Shown here piece after piece: positions 43,002 to 51,809 of a stretch of DNA of 64,000 nucleotides. The DNA lies in contig CAZKBB010000002.1 in the NCBI GenBank assembly GCA_964550935.1, forward strand, positions 33,316 to 97,315, written 5' to 3'. The translations under genes were made by a program, and so were the position numbers. This DNA is from JBCBSP01 sp964550935. Lineage in GTDB: Bacteria > Pseudomonadota > Alphaproteobacteria > Caulobacterales > Maricaulaceae. Under the pieces are notes generated by a model, which did not search any database, was not told the origin of the DNA, and saw only the letters and a program-made list of their open reading frames with translations. Positions within the stretch are counted from its first letter, which is position 1. Each line of letters starts with the position of its first letter.

Positions 43002-43271
43002 ATGAGCGAAGATCGTATCGAAGCCGCGATTCTCACCCTGGCCGAACAGCGCGGCCCTGAGAAATCCATCTGCCCGTCCGAAGCCGCGCGCGACGCCTTT
43101 CCCAGCGACTGGCGAAATCGCATGCGCGCGGTGCGCGCCGCGGCGGTGCATCTGGCCCGCCAGGGCGAGGTGCGCATCCTGCGCAAGGGCGAACCGGTGG
43201 ACCCGGACGACTTCAAGGGCGTCTACCGCATCGCCATCGCGCCGCAGCGCAGCGAGGACGACCCGCAATGA
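43002..43271 (+). CDS. DUF3253 protein
   Basis: An 89-residue winged-helix-like protein of DUF3253. Signatures are IEAAILTLAEQRGPEKSICPSEAARD and WRNRMRAVRAAAVHLARQGEVRILRKGEPVDP, ending FKGVYRIA. Function is unknown; the fold suggests nucleic acid or small ligand binding. It overlaps by four bases with the uracil-DNA glycosylase-family gene, a pairing that suggests a DNA-related role, but this is only context. Confidence 0.88.
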   Translation: MSEDRIEAAILTLAEQRGPEKSICPSEAARDAFPSDWRNRMRAVRAAAVHLARQGEVRILRKGEPVDPDDFKGVYRIAIAPQRSEDDPQ

Positions 43272-43867
43272 CGCGGGAGGCCTTCGAGGTCGTCGCGGCG
43301 CAGGCGCGCGCTTGCGATGTTTGCGCTGATTGTCTGCCCCACGCCCCGCAGCCGATCCTTCAAGGCTCGAGCGGCGCGCGCATCCAGATCATCAGCCAGG
43401 CGCCGGGCACGCGCGCGCACGCCTCCGGGACGCCCTTCATGGACCCCTCCGGCGTCCGCCTGCGCGACTGGCTGCAGCTCGACGAGGCGGCCTTCTATGA
43501 TCCTGGCGCCGTCGCGATCACGCCGATGGGCCTTTGTTTTCCCGGTTTGGACACCAAGGGAGGCGATCGCCCGCCGCGGCCTGAATGCGCGCCGATCTGG
43601 CAGGATCGACTGCGCGCCGCGCTGCCCGATGTGCAATGCACGCTCCTGATCGGCGCCTACGCCCAGAGGCGCTGGCTCGGCGCACGGGCGGAGAAAGCCC
43701 TGACCGGCACCGTGCTGCGCTGGCGAGACTTCGCGCCTGAGATTTTCGCGCTGCCGCACCCCAGCTGGCGCAACAACGCCTGGCTCAAGCGGAACCCTTG
43801 GTTTGAAAAGGAAGTCCTGCCCGCGCTTCGACTTCGCATTCGCAGCATTCTGGGGCGCGAGGTTTGA
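43268..43867 (+). CDS. uracil-DNA glycosylase superfamily protein
   Basis: A 199-residue protein of the UDG superfamily. The motif A equivalent is IISQAPGTRAHASGTPFMDPSG (about 42-63) and motif B the HPSWRNNAWLKRNPWFE block near the C-terminus (about 165-181). The N-terminus has CDVCADCLPHA, part of the iron-sulfur pattern of family 4/5 enzymes, though the full four-cysteine set is not obvious. Closest to a UDG subgroup that is common in proteobacteria and usually lacks a proven activity. Overlaps the DUF3253 gene by four bases. Confidence 0.85.
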   Translation: MTREAFEVVAAQARACDVCADCLPHAPQPILQGSSGARIQIISQAPGTRAHASGTPFMDPSGVRLRDWLQLDEAAFYDPGAVAITPMGLCFPGLDTKGGDRPPRPECAPIWQDRLRAALPDVQCTLLIGAYAQRRWLGARAEKALTGTVLRWRDFAPEIFALPHPSWRNNAWLKRNPWFEKEVLPALRLRIRSILGREV

Positions 43868-44050
43868 CCGGACAAATGCCTTTCATTTTCCAGAACTTGC
43901 GCGTTTCAGCGCGAGGGGGTATCCCCGCGCCGGATTTCGAATGAGCCCGCCCGAGCGAGAACCGCGCAGTCAGACGCGGCGTTAGGAAGCTGAAACGGGC
44001 CTTGGTCGGCGCCGCGGCGATCCGCGGGCGCGTTGCACAGGAACTCCCCC

Positions 44051-45112
44051 ATGAGCGTGTTTGAAAACCCCGCATTTCGTGACCATGAGAAGGTGCTGTT
44101 CGTTTCTGACAAGGCGAGCGGGCTGAAGGCGATCCTGGCGGTGCACTCCACCGTGCGCGGCCCGTCCGTCGGCGGTTGCCGGATGTGGACCTATGACAAC
44201 TCCGACGCCGCGCTGACCGATGTTCTGCGCCTGTCGGAGGGCATGAGCTACAAGAACATCATGGCCGATCTGCCGATCGGCGGGGGCAAGAGCGTGATCA
44301 TGCGCCCTGAAGGCGCGTTCGATCGCACCGCCCTGTTCGAGGCCTTCGGCCGCGCGCTGAATGCGCTGAACGGCGAGTACCGCTCGGCTGAGGATGTCGG
44401 CGTCTCGCCGGCCGATCTTGATGCGGCCTCGCGCTACACCGATCATTTGGTCGGGCTGTCCTCGGGCACGGGCGATCCCTCGCCGACCACCGCACGCGGC
44501 GTGTTTTTCGGCGTGCAGGTCGCCGCAGAGCGCGCGCTCGGCAGGTCGGACCTCGCCGGCGTGAAAGTCGTGGTCCAAGGCGCGACCGGTCATGTGGGCC
44601 ACTACCTGGTCGAGCATTTGGCCGAGGCCGGCGCCGAGCTGATCCTGTCGGACATCAATGAGGCCGCGCTCACCGCCCTGGCTGAGAAGACCGGCGCGAA
44701 GACCGTGGACAAGGACGCGGTCTACGACGTGGAGGCGGACGTGTTCGCCCCGTGTGCGCTTGGCGCGATCATCAATCCCGATACCATCGACCGGCTGAAA
44801 GTGAAGGCCGTCGCCGGCGCGGCGAACAATCAGCTCGCCACCGCCGACATGGGCGCCGAGCTGCAAAAGCGCGGAATCTTGTATGCGCCCGACTACGTCA
44901 TCAACGCGGGCGGCATCATCAACGTGATGGGCGATATCGACCCGCAGTTCGACGCCAAATGGGTCGAGGGCAAGCTGAAAGGCCTCAAGGCCACGCTGCG
45001 CGAGATCCTCGACACCGCCGAGAACGAGGGCCGTCCGGCCAATATCGTGTCCGACGAGATCGCGCGCCAGCGCATCGAAGACGCCCGCGCCCAGCGCCGC
45101 GAAGCGGCTTAA
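44051..45112 (+). CDS. leucine/Glu/Phe/Val-type amino acid dehydrogenase
   Basis: A 353-residue oxidative deaminase of the leucine dehydrogenase branch. Catalytic and binding residues align well: K68 (SYKN), K80 (PIGGGKS) and D115 (SAEDVGVSP), the numbering of Bacillus LeuDH. The Rossmann loop is QGATGHVG (176-183), with spaced glycines differing slightly from the usual GxGxxG. ATG 44051 follows AGGAACTCCCCC; the frame is open to 44033. The stop overlaps the convergent ABC gene by four bases. It would convert leucine and similar branched amino acids to keto acids with NAD. Confidence 0.9.
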   Translation: MSVFENPAFRDHEKVLFVSDKASGLKAILAVHSTVRGPSVGGCRMWTYDNSDAALTDVLRLSEGMSYKNIMADLPIGGGKSVIMRPEGAFDRTALFEAFGRALNALNGEYRSAEDVGVSPADLDAASRYTDHLVGLSSGTGDPSPTTARGVFFGVQVAAERALGRSDLAGVKVVVQGATGHVGHYLVEHLAEAGAELILSDINEAALTALAEKTGAKTVDKDAVYDVEADVFAPCALGAIINPDTIDRLKVKAVAGAANNQLATADMGAELQKRGILYAPDYVINAGGIINVMGDIDPQFDAKWVEGKLKGLKATLREILDTAENEGRPANIVSDEIARQRIEDARAQRREAA

Positions 45113-46158
45113 GTCCCGGCCGGGGCGACGGCGGCGTATCTTGGATCGAGCCGGAGGCGCACCCCGTCTCCGGCTCGTATCGTTTCGGTGAGCCCGACGC
45201 CGGCGCGCACCTGGCGGCCGTCCTCGAGCGTCAGGTCCAGCACCGCGCGCCCGCCCGAGGCGCGGCGCTCAGCCACGGTCGCGAAGGCGCCCGCGTCATG
45301 GGCGCGCCCCACGATCACGCCCTCAGGGCGGATCAATACGCGCACGGCCGCGCCGTCCTCAAAGTCCTTCGCCTCCACCGCGCCGAGCGGGGTCTCGGCC
45401 CGGCCCGCGCCCACGCGCGCGTCGAAAGCCTCCACGTCGCCCAAGAGCCGCGCGGCGGTTTCGGTTTCGGGCGAGAGGTAAAGCGCTTCGGGCGCGCCGG
45501 TTTGGATGATGCGCCCCTCGGCCATCAGCGCGATGGAATCGGCCACCGCCATGGCCTCCTCGGCGTCGTGGGTGACGATGAGGGCCGCCGTCTCGGCCGC
45601 GCGCAGCGCTTTTGCGGTCGTCTCTCGAAGGCTCGCGCGCAGGCGACGGTCGAGCCCTGAGAAGGGTTCGTCGAGCAGCATGACGTCCGGCGCCGGCGCG
45701 AGGGCGCGCGCCAGGGCGACGCGTTGCTGTTCCCCGCCGGAAAGTTCGTGAGGGTAGGCGTCGGCCTTGGCGGCGAGCTCGACGCCTTCAAGGCGCGCTC
45801 GCGCTTGATCGCGCCGGCGCGAGCGGGGCCCGCGCAGACCGAAGGCGACATTGTCGAGCGCGCTCATGTGCGGAAACAGCGCATAATCCTGGAACACCAC
45901 CCCGCACCGGCGAAGCTCCGGCGACAGATGAACGCCGGGGCCGCTCCACAGCGTGTCGGCGAAGCGTATCTCGCCTGCGCCGAGCCGCTCCAGCCCGGCG
46001 ATCGCGCGCAGGAGCGTCGATTTGCCCGACCCCGACGGCCCCAACAGCGCGGTGACGCGCCCGCAGGTCAGCGAAAGCGAGGCGCCGTCCACCGCCGGCC
46101 GGCCTTCGGCGAAGGAGACCACCGCGCCGGTCATGGTCAATAGATCGCCCTGCATCAC
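45109..46158 (-). CDS. fbpC: ferric iron ABC transporter ATPase (FbpC type)
   Basis: A 349-residue ATPase. Walker A GPSGSGKST is at 40-48, Q-loop VVFQDYALFPH near 86-96, ABC signature LSGGEQQRVALARALA near 139-154, Walker B LLDEPFSGLD and switch histidine VTHDAEEAM. The C-terminal 100 residues form the TOBE regulatory domain of FbpC/PotA-type proteins. The gene is the last of an fbpA-fbpB-fbpC operon, with ATG 46158 overlapping the permease stop. A Zn/Mn or Fe importer is possible by sequence, but the binding protein indicates iron. Confidence 0.88.
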   Translation of the reverse strand: MMQGDLLTMTGAVVSFAEGRPAVDGASLSLTCGRVTALLGPSGSGKSTLLRAIAGLERLGAGEIRFADTLWSGPGVHLSPELRRCGVVFQDYALFPHMSALDNVAFGLRGPRSRRRDQARARLEGVELAAKADAYPHELSGGEQQRVALARALAPAPDVMLLDEPFSGLDRRLRASLRETTAKALRAAETAALIVTHDAEEAMAVADSIALMAEGRIIQTGAPEALYLSPETETAARLLGDVEAFDARVGAGRAETPLGAVEAKDFEDGAAVRVLIRPEGVIVGRAHDAGAFATVAERRASGGRAVLDLTLEDGRQVRAGVGLTETIRAGDGVRLRLDPRYAAVAPAGT

Positions 46159-47807
46159 GCCGCCTCCGGCCCGCCGAACGCGGCGGCCTCGCGCGCGCGC
46201 TCGGCCTTGGTGATGCGTCGTGCGATCCAGATCATGGCGGGCAGACAGATGAGTGCGATCAGAAGGGCGGGCAGAGCGGCTTCGCCGAGCCGCTCGTCGG
46301 AGGCGTAGTTATGCGCCGTCACGGCCAGCGTGTCGAAGTTGAACGGGCGCAGGATCATCGTGGCGGGCAGCTCCTTGAGCACCTCCACGAACACGAGAAG
46401 CCCCGCCAGGAGCGCCCCTGACGACACCAGCGGCCAGTGCACCCGGCGCAGGATGCGCAGCCTCGAGGCGCCGAGCGTGCGCGCCGCGCCGTCGAGCGCC
46501 GGGGTGATGCGCGACAGGGCGCTTTCGCTCGGTCCGATCGCGGCGGCGGCGAAGCGGGAGAGATAGGCGAAGACGAGCGTGGCTGCGCCTGCGGTGAAGA
46601 GCACGGGGAAGGGCGCGCCGGTAAGGGCGCTCCAGACCGCGTCCAGGCCGGACTGAGCTAAGCCGGCGATAATCAAAACGCCGAGCGCGGCGACCGCGCC
46701 GGGCACGGCGTAGCCGAGCCCTGCGAGGCGCGCGGCGATCCCGGCCGCGGCGCGTCCGGTCCTCAGGGCATAGGCCGCCGCAAGGCCGAAGCCGGCTGCG
46801 ATCGCGCCGGTGATGACCGCCAGCGTGATCGAATGACGCGCGGCCGCGGCGAGTCCGCGCGCGATCTCTGCGTCGATCGCCAGCACGGCCAGCCGTCCCA
46901 TGGGGATCAGGAGCCCCGCAGCGAGCGGGACAAGGCAGAGCGCGATCGCAAGCCCGGCGCGCGGCGCGCTCAAGGTGACGCGGCGCGGCGGAAGCCGGCG
47001 GCCCGAGACCGCGCTCTGGCGCGCGCGGCGACGCTGGGCGCGTTCGATCGCGAAGATCACGAAGGCGATGGCGACGAGGGCGAGCGCCAGGCGCGCGGCG
47101 TCCGGCGAGGAGCCTTCCCCGGCCCAGGCGCGCACCAGGCCGACCGAGAGCGTCGGTGCGCCCAGATGCACCACCGCGCCGAAATCGGCGAGTGACTCCA
47201 TCACGACGAGCGCCAGCCCGGCCGCGATCGCCGGGCGCGCCATGGGCAGGGCCGTGCGCGCAAACGCGCTCGCCGGGCCGGCGCCCAGCGTGCGCGCGGC
47301 GTCATAGGCGTCGGCCGACTGCCCGGCGAACGCCTCGCGCGCCAGAAGGTAGACGTACGGGTAGAGCGTGAAGCCGAAGATGAGCCCGGCCCCGAGCGGC
47401 CCGCGCACGGTGGGCAGCATGGACCAGGGCCCCGCGGCCTGGGTCAGGTCGAACCAGGCGTAGGCCGCTGCGTAGGCGGGCATGGCCAGAGGCAAGGCGA
47501 GCAGCCATTCGAAGGCGCCGCGCCCGAAGAAGCGGTATCGCGCCACGATCCAGGCCGCGAGCACGCCTCCAACGCCGGCGACAAGCGCGGCCGAGACGCC
47601 CACGAGCGCAGTGTTGAGAAGGTAGTCGGGAAGGCGTGTGGCCGCGATATGGGCGAGGTAATCGGTCCAGTCGCCGAACACGGCCAGCCCCGCGACCGCG
47701 ATCAGGGGCGCGGCGCAGATCAGCGCGGCGATCGCGGCGGGCCAGACGGGATCGAAGCCCCGCCGCCCGCTCGCGCGCGAAGCGGCGGGCGCGTCGCTTA
47801 CGGCCAT
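46155..47807 (-). CDS. fbpB: ferric iron ABC transporter permease (FbpB type)
   Basis: A 550-residue permease formed by two fused transmembrane halves of about six helices each, as is typical for FbpB/SfuB. Each half has an EAA-type cytoplasmic loop: DAARTLGAGPASAFARTALP (near 174-193) and GAARTLGASRLRILRRVHWP (near 435-454). It should form the membrane channel of the iron importer with FbpC. It overlaps the fbpA end by ten bases and the fbpC start by four, fitting one mRNA. Confidence 0.9.
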   Translation of the reverse strand: MAVSDAPAASRASGRRGFDPVWPAAIAALICAAPLIAVAGLAVFGDWTDYLAHIAATRLPDYLLNTALVGVSAALVAGVGGVLAAWIVARYRFFGRGAFEWLLALPLAMPAYAAAYAWFDLTQAAGPWSMLPTVRGPLGAGLIFGFTLYPYVYLLAREAFAGQSADAYDAARTLGAGPASAFARTALPMARPAIAAGLALVVMESLADFGAVVHLGAPTLSVGLVRAWAGEGSSPDAARLALALVAIAFVIFAIERAQRRRARQSAVSGRRLPPRRVTLSAPRAGLAIALCLVPLAAGLLIPMGRLAVLAIDAEIARGLAAAARHSITLAVITGAIAAGFGLAAAYALRTGRAAAGIAARLAGLGYAVPGAVAALGVLIIAGLAQSGLDAVWSALTGAPFPVLFTAGAATLVFAYLSRFAAAAIGPSESALSRITPALDGAARTLGASRLRILRRVHWPLVSSGALLAGLLVFVEVLKELPATMILRPFNFDTLAVTAHNYASDERLGEAALPALLIALICLPAMIWIARRITKAERAREAAAFGGPEAA

Positions 47808-48874
47808 CCCACCCGGTCGAAGATGCGCTGCGCCTCCACGGCGTTCTCGCCGAGCACGCTCATGTTCAGATCGTCCTCGCGGAAATCGCCGAACTCGGCC
47901 AGGACCGGGTTGTCGTAGGCGACATCCGGCATGGCCGGGTATTCGTTGGTCAGCTCGGGAAAGGCCCGCTGGGCGTCATCGGAGAGCAGGAAGGCCAGGA
48001 AGGCGCGCGCCTCGGCCTCGTTCGGCGCGCCCGCGGCGAGCCCGGCGCCTGAGACGTTCACGTGCGTCCCGCCTTCGCCCTCGCCCTGATTGGGGAAGAC
48101 CACGTCGACGGCCTCGAAGACCTCCCGGTCAGCGGCTTCGCCTGTCCGCGCCAGCCGGGCGAGGTAGTAGTGGTTCACGATCGCCACGTCGCATTCGCCC
48201 GCCGCGACGGCGCGGATCTGGTCGGTGTCCCCGCCCTGGGGCGCGCGGGCGAGGTTGCGCACCACGCCGTCCGCCCAGGCCTCGGCGGCTTCAGCGCCGT
48301 TGCGCTCGATCAGCGCGGCCAGGAGCGACTGGTTGTAGACATTGTTTGACGAGCGCACGCAGATGCGGCCCCGGAAGCGCTCGTCGGCCACATCCGCGTA
48401 AGTTTGAAGCGCGCTCGGCTCTACGCGGTCCGGCGCGAACACAAGCACGCGCGCTCGGGTGGAGAAGCCGAACCAGAGATCAGCCGGATGCTTCAAGGCT
48501 TCCGGCAGGGCGCCCAGCGCGCCGTCGAGCTCGCCGACCGGCTGGAACAGACCGGCCTCGGCGGCGCGGTGCAGCCGCCCGGCGTCGACCGTGATGATGA
48601 CATCGGCGGGCGAGCGCTCTCCGTCCACGCGCACGCGCTCGATCAGAAGATCGCCGTCGGCCTCGACTACGTTCACCTCGATGCCGGTGGCCTCAGTGAA
48701 GGCGGCGTAGACCGCCTCGTCGGAGGCGTAGTGACGCGCGGTGAACAGGTTGACCGATCCGGCGGCGTCCGCCCCGTCGGCGCTCTCTTCAGAGGCCGGC
48801 TGGCCGCATGCGGCGAGCGACAGCCCGGCGGCGAACGCGGCGGCGAGGCCGCCGACAAGGCGCGGTGACGTCAT
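47798..48874 (-). CDS. fbpA: ferric iron-binding lipoprotein (FbpA/FutA type)
   Basis: A 358-residue substrate-binding protein. Residues 15-23 (LSLAACGQ) are a lipobox, so it is a lipoprotein. VNLFTARHYASDEAVYAAF is the family start and the iron tyrosines are in the NHYYLARL motif near residue 233, as in FutA/FbpA. Other landmarks are ICVRSSNNVYNQSLLAAL and EYPAMPDVAYDNPVLAEFG. A GGAGG ribosome site lies at 48883-48879 on the minus strand. The promoter region contains a perfect TTGCGA/TCGCAA palindrome. Confidence 0.92.
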   Translation of the reverse strand: MTSPRLVGGLAAAFAAGLSLAACGQPASEESADGADAAGSVNLFTARHYASDEAVYAAFTEATGIEVNVVEADGDLLIERVRVDGERSPADVIITVDAGRLHRAAEAGLFQPVGELDGALGALPEALKHPADLWFGFSTRARVLVFAPDRVEPSALQTYADVADERFRGRICVRSSNNVYNQSLLAALIERNGAEAAEAWADGVVRNLARAPQGGDTDQIRAVAAGECDVAIVNHYYLARLARTGEAADREVFEAVDVVFPNQGEGEGGTHVNVSGAGLAAGAPNEAEARAFLAFLLSDDAQRAFPELTNEYPAMPDVAYDNPVLAEFGDFREDDLNMSVLGENAVEAQRIFDRVGWP

Positions 48875-48915
48875 GACATCCTCCAGACCGGCGAGGGCGA
48901 TTACGCCGGAGAAAT

Positions 48916-48932
48916 TTGCGAACGCGTCGCAA
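48916..48932 (-). promoter_or_regulatory. palindrome upstream of the iron transporter operon, possible Fur-type site
   Basis: TTGCGA (48916-48921) and TCGCAA (48927-48932) form a perfect inverted repeat with a 5-base spacer, 42 bases upstream of fbpA. It resembles the TTGCxA...TxGCAA arrangement of some alphaproteobacterial Fur/Mur sites. Iron repression of the operon is expected for this transporter type; regulator identity is inferred. Confidence 0.4.
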
Positions 48933-49028
48933 GTAACCCGTCGAGGGCGCCGCGTCCAGAGGCTGCGAGCTGGGCTCGGCTCGGGCGCGGCGGATCGCCG
49001 CGCCTTCAGGCCTAAAAAGAGGTAGAAG

Positions 49029-49103
49029 TGGTGGGCGGTACTAGGATCGAACTAGTGACCCCTTCGGTGTGAACGAAGTGCTCTACCGCTGAGCTAACCG
49101 CCC
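49029..49103 (-). tRNA. tRNA-Val (anticodon CAC)
   Basis: On the minus strand a complete cloverleaf of 75 bases including an encoded CCA (49029-49031). The acceptor stem GGGCGGT/ACCGCCC, D arm GCTC...GAGC, anticodon stem CTTCG/CGAAG with loop TTCACAC (anticodon CAC, reading GUG) and T arm ACTAG-TTCGATC-CTAGT all pair fully. It is an isolated gene between the iron transporter promoter and a small protein gene. Confidence 0.95.
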
Positions 49104-49377
49104 GAAATCGAGGAGGCTGGTCTTACGCCGAGGGGGCTCGCGCGGTCAAGCTGGTCAGCGCAGGAGGCCGCGCCGTGCGCGGGCGTCGCCGGCCCCTTCA
49201 CAAATTTTTCAACCATCCCGAAACGGTCTTTGGCGCGTCACACTTCCGTCAACAATGCAACTGCACTATATCCCCGTCGTCTCCGGGTCGATACGACGCC
49301 GGAAACCGACTTTCCGCTCGTGAAAGCATAACTTGGCGCGCCATGGCCGTGAGTGCGCCAGGAGGAGGTATTCTGCC

Positions 49378-49590
49378 ATGGCCCAGAACGATCTGTGCAC
49401 CCCGGAAGGCGCCCGCCGGCTCAAAGAGCGCATTGAAAGCTACTGGAATGAGCGTGGGTACAACGTATCCATCGATCTGGTGGACGCCGGCTTCATGCCG
49501 GCGATGCGTTCGGCGCGCTGTGACGTGCGCTCGAACATGGTCAACGGCTTGCCGGCCAATGACCGCGGCGAAGGCCGCCGCAGCGCCTGA
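49378..49590 (+). CDS. conserved small hypothetical protein, 70 residues
   Basis: A 70-residue soluble protein: LCTPEGARRLKERIESYWNERGYNV, then AGFMPAMRSARCDVRSNMVNGLP. This RLxERIExYW...RSxRxDVRSxMxNGLP pattern recurs in many alphaproteobacteria as a small hypothetical protein, often well expressed. A very strong ribosome site (AGGAGGAGG, 49358-49366) precedes ATG 49378. The 274-base leader from the tRNA is AT-richer than the surroundings in part (CACAAATTTTTCAACC) and probably contains the promoter. Function unknown. Confidence 0.82.
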   Translation: MAQNDLCTPEGARRLKERIESYWNERGYNVSIDLVDAGFMPAMRSARCDVRSNMVNGLPANDRGEGRRSA

Positions 49591-49594
49591 CGCC

Positions 49595-50275
49595 TCATCG
49601 GGCCGAGGCCGCCTCCTGCAGGAGCGGGTGAAGTTCGCTGAAGCACGAAAAAAGCCGGTCGGCGCCCAGCGCGTCGGCCGGCTTTTCGCTGTATCCGTGC
49701 ACGTAGACCGCTGCGAATGCGCCGGCCGACCTGGCCGCGCCGACGTCCGGACCGGAATCGCCTACGAGCGCTGAGAAGCCCTCCGGCTCGCACCCGAAGG
49801 CCGCGATCAGATGGCTCGGGTGGGGCTTCTTCTCCGGCGCCAGATCCGCGCCGATGATGCGCTCAAACCGGCTGGCGAGGCCGAGCGCCTCCAGCAGCGG
49901 CGTGGCGAGCGCGGTCGTCTTGTTGGTGCACACCGACAGGCGCGCGCCCGCCTCAAGCAGCGAATCAAGCGTCTCCACCACGTGGGGGAAGGGCCGGCTC
50001 TCGTCTGCGAGGCCCGCCCGATACGTGTCCATGAACACGTCCAGGCGCGCTTGGAGCGCCTCATCGTCAAGCGTGCGCGCCTCGCGCTCGTACGCCTTCT
50101 GGATCAAGGCGCGTGCGCCGCGCCCGATCATGCCGCGCACCGCGTTCAGCGGCACCGGCGCCAGCCCGGCCGGCGTCACGGCCGTGTTCAGCGCTCGCAC
50201 CAGGTCGGGCGCGGTGTCCACCAGCGTGCCGTCCAGGTCGAAGGCGATGCACGCGCCTTTCAGCTCTCCCGCCAT
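49595..50275 (-). CDS. gph: phosphoglycolate phosphatase (HAD family)
   Basis: A 226-residue HAD phosphatase. Motif I is FDLDGTLVDT (nucleophile D13, D15), motif II SVCTNKT near 111-117, motif III lysine in APEKKPHPSHL, and motif IV VGDSGPDVGAARSAG (near 170-184). Members of the Gph subgroup hydrolyse 2-phosphoglycolate from DNA repair or photorespiration. It ends only four bases from the convergent 70-residue gene and is divergent from glmU. Confidence 0.88.
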   Translation of the reverse strand: MAGELKGACIAFDLDGTLVDTAPDLVRALNTAVTPAGLAPVPLNAVRGMIGRGARALIQKAYEREARTLDDEALQARLDVFMDTYRAGLADESRPFPHVVETLDSLLEAGARLSVCTNKTTALATPLLEALGLASRFERIIGADLAPEKKPHPSHLIAAFGCEPEGFSALVGDSGPDVGAARSAGAFAAVYVHGYSEKPADALGADRLFSCFSELHPLLQEAASAR

Positions 50276-50409
50276 GTGGGCCGCCCGTTCCTCACGATTG
50301 TCTGACGCGCGCCCGCCTCGCGCGCGAACGTCCTATGGGCTATAGCGCTTTTGCGCCGCCGGGGAAGCCTGGCCGATGAGTCGCACGCCAGTCAGGAGAC
50401 GCCGCCGCC

Positions 50410-51759
50410 ATGTCCGACCGCCGCCGCGCCGCCGTCATCCTCGCCGCCGGGCAGGGCACGCGCATGCGCTCCGCCCTGGCCAAGCCGCTCCATGCGGTCG
50501 GCGGACGCTCGCTCCTGGGCTGGAGCCTGGCGCTGGCCGAGGCGGTGAAGGCCGATCCGCGCATCGTCATCTGGGGCGCGCAGTCCCCCGCGGTGCGCGA
50601 GGCGGCCGAAGCGGCCGGCGCGCAGACCGCCCCGCAGGACCCGCCCCAGGGCACCGGACACGCCGTAATGCAGGCGCGCGAGGCGCTTGAGGGCTTTTCC
50701 GGCGACGTCATCGTGCTCTACGCCGACACGCCGCTGATCCGTCCGGAGACGATCGAGGCGCTGTTCAGCGCGCTGGACGACGGAGCGAGCGTGGCGGTCC
50801 TCGGCTTCGAGCCAGAGGAGCCCGGCGGCTACGGCCGGCTCGTGCTCGGCGAGGACGGCGGGCTGGAGCGCATCGTCGAAGCCAGGGACGCCAGCGCCGA
50901 GGAGCGCGCCATCGGGCTTTGCAATTCCGGCGTCATGGCGGTGAAGGGCGAGCGTCTGTTCGCGCTTCTCGATCAGGTCACGAACGACAACGCCAAGGGC
51001 GAGTATTACCTGACCGATCTCGTCGCGCTGGCCCGGGCCGCCGGAGAGCGGTGCGCGGCGGCGCGCGCGCCGGTCGAGGAGGTCCAGGGCGTCAACGACC
51101 GGGCCGAACTCGCCGCGGCCGAAGCCGCTTTCCAGGCGCGCGCCCGGGCCGAGGCGATGGCCGGCGGTGCGACCATGACCGCGCCGGAGACCGTCTTCTT
51201 CTCCCACGACACCACGCTCGGCGCGGACGTGATCGTGGAGCCCCATGTCGTCTTCGCGCCGGGGGTGAGCGTTGAGACGGGTGCGCGCGTGCGCGCCTTC
51301 TCTCACCTTGAGGGCGCTCGGGTAGGCTCAGGCTGCGAAGTCGGGCCCTATGCGCGTCTGCGCCCCGGCGCGGCGCTGGAGGCGGACGCGAAAGTCGGCA
51401 ATTTCGTCGAGATCAAGAAGGCCGCGATCGGCGAGGGCGCCAAAGTCAATCATCTGGCCTATGTCGGAGATGCGGAGGTCGGCGCGCGCGCCAACATCGG
51501 CGCGGGCGTGATCACCTGCAATTATGACGGCTTCTTCAAGCACACGACCGTGATCGGCGCTGACGCCTTCATCGGCTCGAACTGCGCGCTGGTCGCGCCG
51601 GTGACGATCGGGCCGGGGGCCTACACAGGCTCGGGTTCGGTGATTACCTCCGACGTGCCCGGCGGCGCTCTGTCGCTGGGCCGCGCCCGCCAGGAGACCA
51701 AGCCCGGATGGGCTGAGCGCTTCAAACGCATGATGGCCGCCAAGAAGGCCAAGTCCTGA
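50410..51759 (+). CDS. glmU: bifunctional N-acetylglucosamine-1-phosphate uridyltransferase / glucosamine-1-phosphate acetyltransferase
   Basis: A 449-residue enzyme making UDP-GlcNAc for peptidoglycan and lipid A. The N-terminal pyrophosphorylase domain has ILAAGQGTRMRS (10-21) and LAKPLHAVGG, with QDPPQGTGHAV and VLYADTPLI. The C-terminal left-handed beta helix (from about 255) carries the acetyltransferase site: GNFVEIKKAAIGEGAKVNH, GAGVITCNYDGFFKHTT and FIGSNCALVAPVTIG. AGGAG at 50394-50398 fits ATG 50410. It is divergent from gph and followed after 50 bases by an aldehyde dehydrogenase gene. Confidence 0.96.
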   Translation: MSDRRRAAVILAAGQGTRMRSALAKPLHAVGGRSLLGWSLALAEAVKADPRIVIWGAQSPAVREAAEAAGAQTAPQDPPQGTGHAVMQAREALEGFSGDVIVLYADTPLIRPETIEALFSALDDGASVAVLGFEPEEPGGYGRLVLGEDGGLERIVEARDASAEERAIGLCNSGVMAVKGERLFALLDQVTNDNAKGEYYLTDLVALARAAGERCAAARAPVEEVQGVNDRAELAAAEAAFQARARAEAMAGGATMTAPETVFFSHDTTLGADVIVEPHVVFAPGVSVETGARVRAFSHLEGARVGSGCEVGPYARLRPGAALEADAKVGNFVEIKKAAIGEGAKVNHLAYVGDAEVGARANIGAGVITCNYDGFFKHTTVIGADAFIGSNCALVAPVTIGPGAYTGSGSVITSDVPGGALSLGRARQETKPGWAERFKRMMAAKKAKS

Positions 51760-51809
51760 TCCCGCCGGCCGGCGCGACCGCCGCCCGCCTTGAACACGGA
51801 GACGCCTAC

